The notes below the pieces were generated by a model. That model did not search any database, was not told the DNA's origin, and was given only the letters and a program-made list of their open reading frames with translations. A stretch of DNA of 64,000 bases, taken from contig CAUVXJ010000023.1 in NCBI GenBank assembly GCA_963555925.1, positions 1-64,000 on the forward strand, given 5' to 3'. This DNA comes from Protofrankia sp963555925. Its GTDB lineage: Bacteria > Actinomycetota > Actinomycetes > Frankiales > Frankiaceae. The translations under genes were made by a program, and so were the position numbers. Below, one piece after another: positions 61,810-64,000 of this stretch (its first letter is position 1; every line of letters starts with the position of its first letter).

Positions 61810-64000
61810 GTGTTCACCGACGTCCGGATTCGTGAGGTCTGGTCGCAGTTGGAGTCCGGGGGTGCAGAGGTCCTCACCCTGGACGTATTCGATACGTTGC
61901 TGTTTCGGCTGGTTCCCGAACCCACTCATGCCTTCCTGCTGCTCGGACGGCGCCTGGCAACGGCCGGCCTGCTGCCGCCGACGGTGACCGCGGGGCAGTT
62001 CGCCCAGCTCCGGGTGCATGCCGAGAACCGGGCGCGCCAACACGCGAAGTCACTGCGGGGCACCTTGGAGGCACGCCTCGACGAGATCTGGTCGGCGCTC
62101 ATGCCCGCCATCCCCGGCAGCGGTGACATCGACGATCTGATCGCCATGGAGGTCACCCTCGAGCGCGATGTCTGCCGCGCCGACCTCGCCGTCGCCGAGC
62201 TCGCCGAACTCACGATCACCAAACTCGGCCGGCCGGTGTACCTGGTCTCTGACACCTATTTCTCCCCGGACCAGCTCCGCGGGCTGCTGCGCCGGCCGGA
62301 GCTCACGGGGATCAAGTTCACCCAGATCCTCACCTCCAGCGACGCCGGTGTGAGCAAGAGCGAGGGCCTGTTCACCCATGTGCTGACCGCCGCGGGCGTG
62401 GCGCCATCCCGGGTCATTCACCTTGGTGACAACCCGGTAGCGGACGTCGAGGGCGCCCGCGAGCACGGCATCATCGCGGTTCACTACCCCAAGTACTCCG
62501 GTGGGCTGGAGGCGACGCTCACGCTGGAGGGGCTGCGTGGCGGTCCGACCTCCGATACCGCGATCGACTCCGAACACGGCGACTACGGTATGACCGCGCT
62601 TCGGGCCCGGACGCTGCACCGCACCGATGCCACCGCGGTTCCCTCGGGTCTGCGCCGGCACTGGGAGACCGGCGCGACCGTTTTCGGCCCGGTGTTCACC
62701 GGATTCGGCGAGTGGGCGGCCGCGCGGGCGCAGGAGCTCGGGGTTGATCGCGTCCACTGCCTGATGCGCGAGGGGGCGTTCCTCGCCCGGGTCCTGCGGG
62801 AGCCGGCCGGTGAGGTCGGGATCGAGGCGTCCACGCTGTGGGCCTCGCGCCACGTGTGCGCGCTGGCCAACATCTACGAAGGCACCCCTGAAGAGCTGGG
62901 CAGGTTCCTGGTGCGCCGGCATCCACCGAGTGTCGGCCAGCTGCTGCGCCAGCTCGGAGTCGGCATGGACGAGGTGGCGGGGTTGTCCGCGCTGGCCAGC
63001 CGGCGCCTCGACGTCCCGGGTCTGCTGTCCGAGACCCTGGAGGCCCTGTGCGGTGACGAGCGCGTTCGCAGCGAGATCGTGATGACCGCCAGCCGGCTGC
63101 GCGAGCGCTTCCTGCGCTACCTGGACGCACACCTCGGTGAGGCGGACACGGTCGTCGTCGTCGACCTCGGCTGGGGTGGCACCATCCAGGCGTTGCTGCA
63201 ACGCCTACTGACCGCCTGCGGCCGCGATGTCGAGGTGGTCGGCCTGTACCTGGCGACGAGCACCGGTTCGCAGGCACACCGTCTTGCCGGGCTGCACCTG
63301 GAGGGATACATCGCCTCGGGCGGCGAACCCGATGCGCTGTTCGGTCAGGTGATGCGCAGTCCCGAGGTGCTCGAACAGCTCTGCATGCCCGATATAGGTT
63401 CATTGATCGGTTTCGACGAGGACCGCAACCCCGTGCTCGGTCCCGACCACACCACCCGAACGCAGGTCGCGCAGCGCGTAGCCGTCCAGGACGGCGTACT
63501 TGCCTACCAGCGGGAATGGCTGCGCTACCGCCGGTCGGAGACGCCGATGCCGTCCCTTCTCGATGACGGAGCACGGCTGGCGGCTCTGCGCACCCTCGCG
63601 CGGTTCGTGACCCGGCCCACCTCGTCCGAGGCGCTCGCGTTCGGGGTCTGGGCACACGATGACAACTTCGGGTCGGATGTGTCCGAGGGGCTGCTGCCTG
63701 CCGATCTGCTGCGCCGGATGCCGTACCTCACGGCGGCCGATCTTGAGAAGATCCCGATGCAGGAACTCTACTGGCCGGCCGGGGTCGCGGCGGTGGCGAA
63801 CCGGCCCCTTGCCGTCATCAGTGGGCTGGCGACGAATGCCGGGATCTCCGCGGCGGAGGTCTCACCGGAGGCTGCCGCCGGACCGGTCGAGGTCTACGTC
63901 GACACCGGCGGCGACTTCGTCAACGGGCCGAAGGAATCCGTGGTCACCCGGTCCGCGCGCGACGGGCTGTCGTGGGTGCGCCTGCGGATCGACGGGGTCG
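61810..64000 (+). CDS. HAD-fold protein of the polysaccharide locus, 3' partial
   Basis: Starts at GTG 61810 with GGAGG 6 bases upstream and stays open to the window end (730 aa seen). N-terminal HAD domain: TLDVFDTLLFR (Asp25, Asp28), YLVSDTYFSP, SKSEGLF (Lys), HLGDNPVADV. A second large domain follows (VVVDLGWGGTIQALLQRLLT), then RVAVQDGVLAYQREW, and a beta-rich start near the edge (VEVYVDTGGDFVNG). Similar multi-domain HAD proteins occur in capsule and O-antigen clusters beside glycosyltransferases. Probably a phosphatase, or a structural/transfer enzyme, for the glycan; the C-terminus is not visible. Confidence 0.75.
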   Translation, partial: MFTDVRIREVWSQLESGGAEVLTLDVFDTLLFRLVPEPTHAFLLLGRRLATAGLLPPTVTAGQFAQLRVHAENRARQHAKSLRGTLEARLDEIWSALMPAIPGSGDIDDLIAMEVTLERDVCRADLAVAELAELTITKLGRPVYLVSDTYFSPDQLRGLLRRPELTGIKFTQILTSSDAGVSKSEGLFTHVLTAAGVAPSRVIHLGDNPVADVEGAREHGIIAVHYPKYSGGLEATLTLEGLRGGPTSDTAIDSEHGDYGMTALRARTLHRTDATAVPSGLRRHWETGATVFGPVFTGFGEWAAARAQELGVDRVHCLMREGAFLARVLREPAGEVGIEASTLWASRHVCALANIYEGTPEELGRFLVRRHPPSVGQLLRQLGVGMDEVAGLSALASRRLDVPGLLSETLEALCGDERVRSEIVMTASRLRERFLRYLDAHLGEADTVVVVDLGWGGTIQALLQRLLTACGRDVEVVGLYLATSTGSQAHRLAGLHLEGYIASGGEPDALFGQVMRSPEVLEQLCMPDIGSLIGFDEDRNPVLGPDHTTRTQVAQRVAVQDGVLAYQREWLRYRRSETPMPSLLDDGARLAALRTLARFVTRPTSSEALAFGVWAHDDNFGSDVSEGLLPADLLRRMPYLTAADLEKIPMQELYWPAGVAAVANRPLAVISGLATNAGISAAEVSPEAAAGPVEVYVDTGGDFVNGPKESVVTRSARDGLSWVRLRIDGV

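Noticed and set aside
62050..63655. Minus-strand open frames opposite the HAD gene
   Set aside because: Antisense shadows. The plus strand is continuously open from 61810 to 64000 and contains all HAD motifs.

Overview
The window is very GC-rich and codon-biased, and it has the gene content of a soil or plant-associated actinobacterium. Frankia is my best guess, from the STAND-type NTPases with TPR arrays, the XRE/TPR regulators, the LCP proteins and the mycobacterium-like acyl-CoA carboxylase neighbourhood. This is inference from gene content; there is no rRNA or other marker here. Two runs of N (1723-1997 and 40834-41193) are assembly gaps. No tRNA, rRNA or CRISPR array was seen.

Layout. 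(1) 1-9.7 kb is accessory and regulatory: an NB-ARC/TPR protein broken by a gap in its repeat array, an XRE/TPR regulator facing a TPR-like protein across 13-bp repeats, a NACHT NTPase with a glycine-rich membrane tail, and a DUF433 antitoxin-like protein. (2) 9.7-15.5 kb: phosphohexomutase and purine nucleoside phosphorylase, an unknown gene, and a methylmalonyl-CoA mutase large subunit. (3) 15.5-20 kb is a mosaic island: a Fic gene between two 70-bp direct repeats, a DUF3800 gene between two copies of a ~90-bp segment, and a DUF4143 AAA ATPase preceded by four 23-bp tandem repeats. (4) 20-30 kb is mainly housekeeping: aspS, a GCS2 ligase, an M20 amidohydrolase, an MMPL exporter with a divergent MarR, a GGCT-fold protein and an LpdA-like quinone reductase. 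(5) 30-41 kb: an acyl-CoA carboxylase operon (beta, epsilon, alpha subunits) divergent from birA and a PH-domain membrane protein, then a membrane-anchored Hsp70, TetR, GtrA and a beta-carbonic anhydrase. As I recall it, this order resembles the M. tuberculosis accD5-birA region. (6) 41-64 kb is an envelope-polysaccharide locus: ugd, a TIGR03089 protein, two LCP transferases, rmlA, a DUF2142-like protein, rmlD, then a minus-strand operon wzm-wzt-GT2-GT4-GT4-GT39-like, with a divergent HAD-fold protein cut by the window end.

How the genes work together. Propionyl-CoA carboxylase makes methylmalonyl-CoA, which the mutase can isomerise, and BirA biotinylates the carboxylase. In the polysaccharide locus, Ugd, RmlA and RmlD supply UDP-glucuronate and dTDP-rhamnose, the GT2/GT4 enzymes build a chain, Wzm/Wzt exports it, and the LCP proteins probably attach it to the wall.

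Structure beyond genes. At least seven copies of a REP-like hairpin element lie mostly between genes. A block containing AGAGCGACCGGCAATAGG lies upstream of ugd, one LCP gene and rmlD, in the orientation of each gene, and suggests a shared promoter or regulon. The 51.6-53.0 kb gap between operons holds a frameshifted, internally deleted methionyl-tRNA synthetase remnant and other gene debris.
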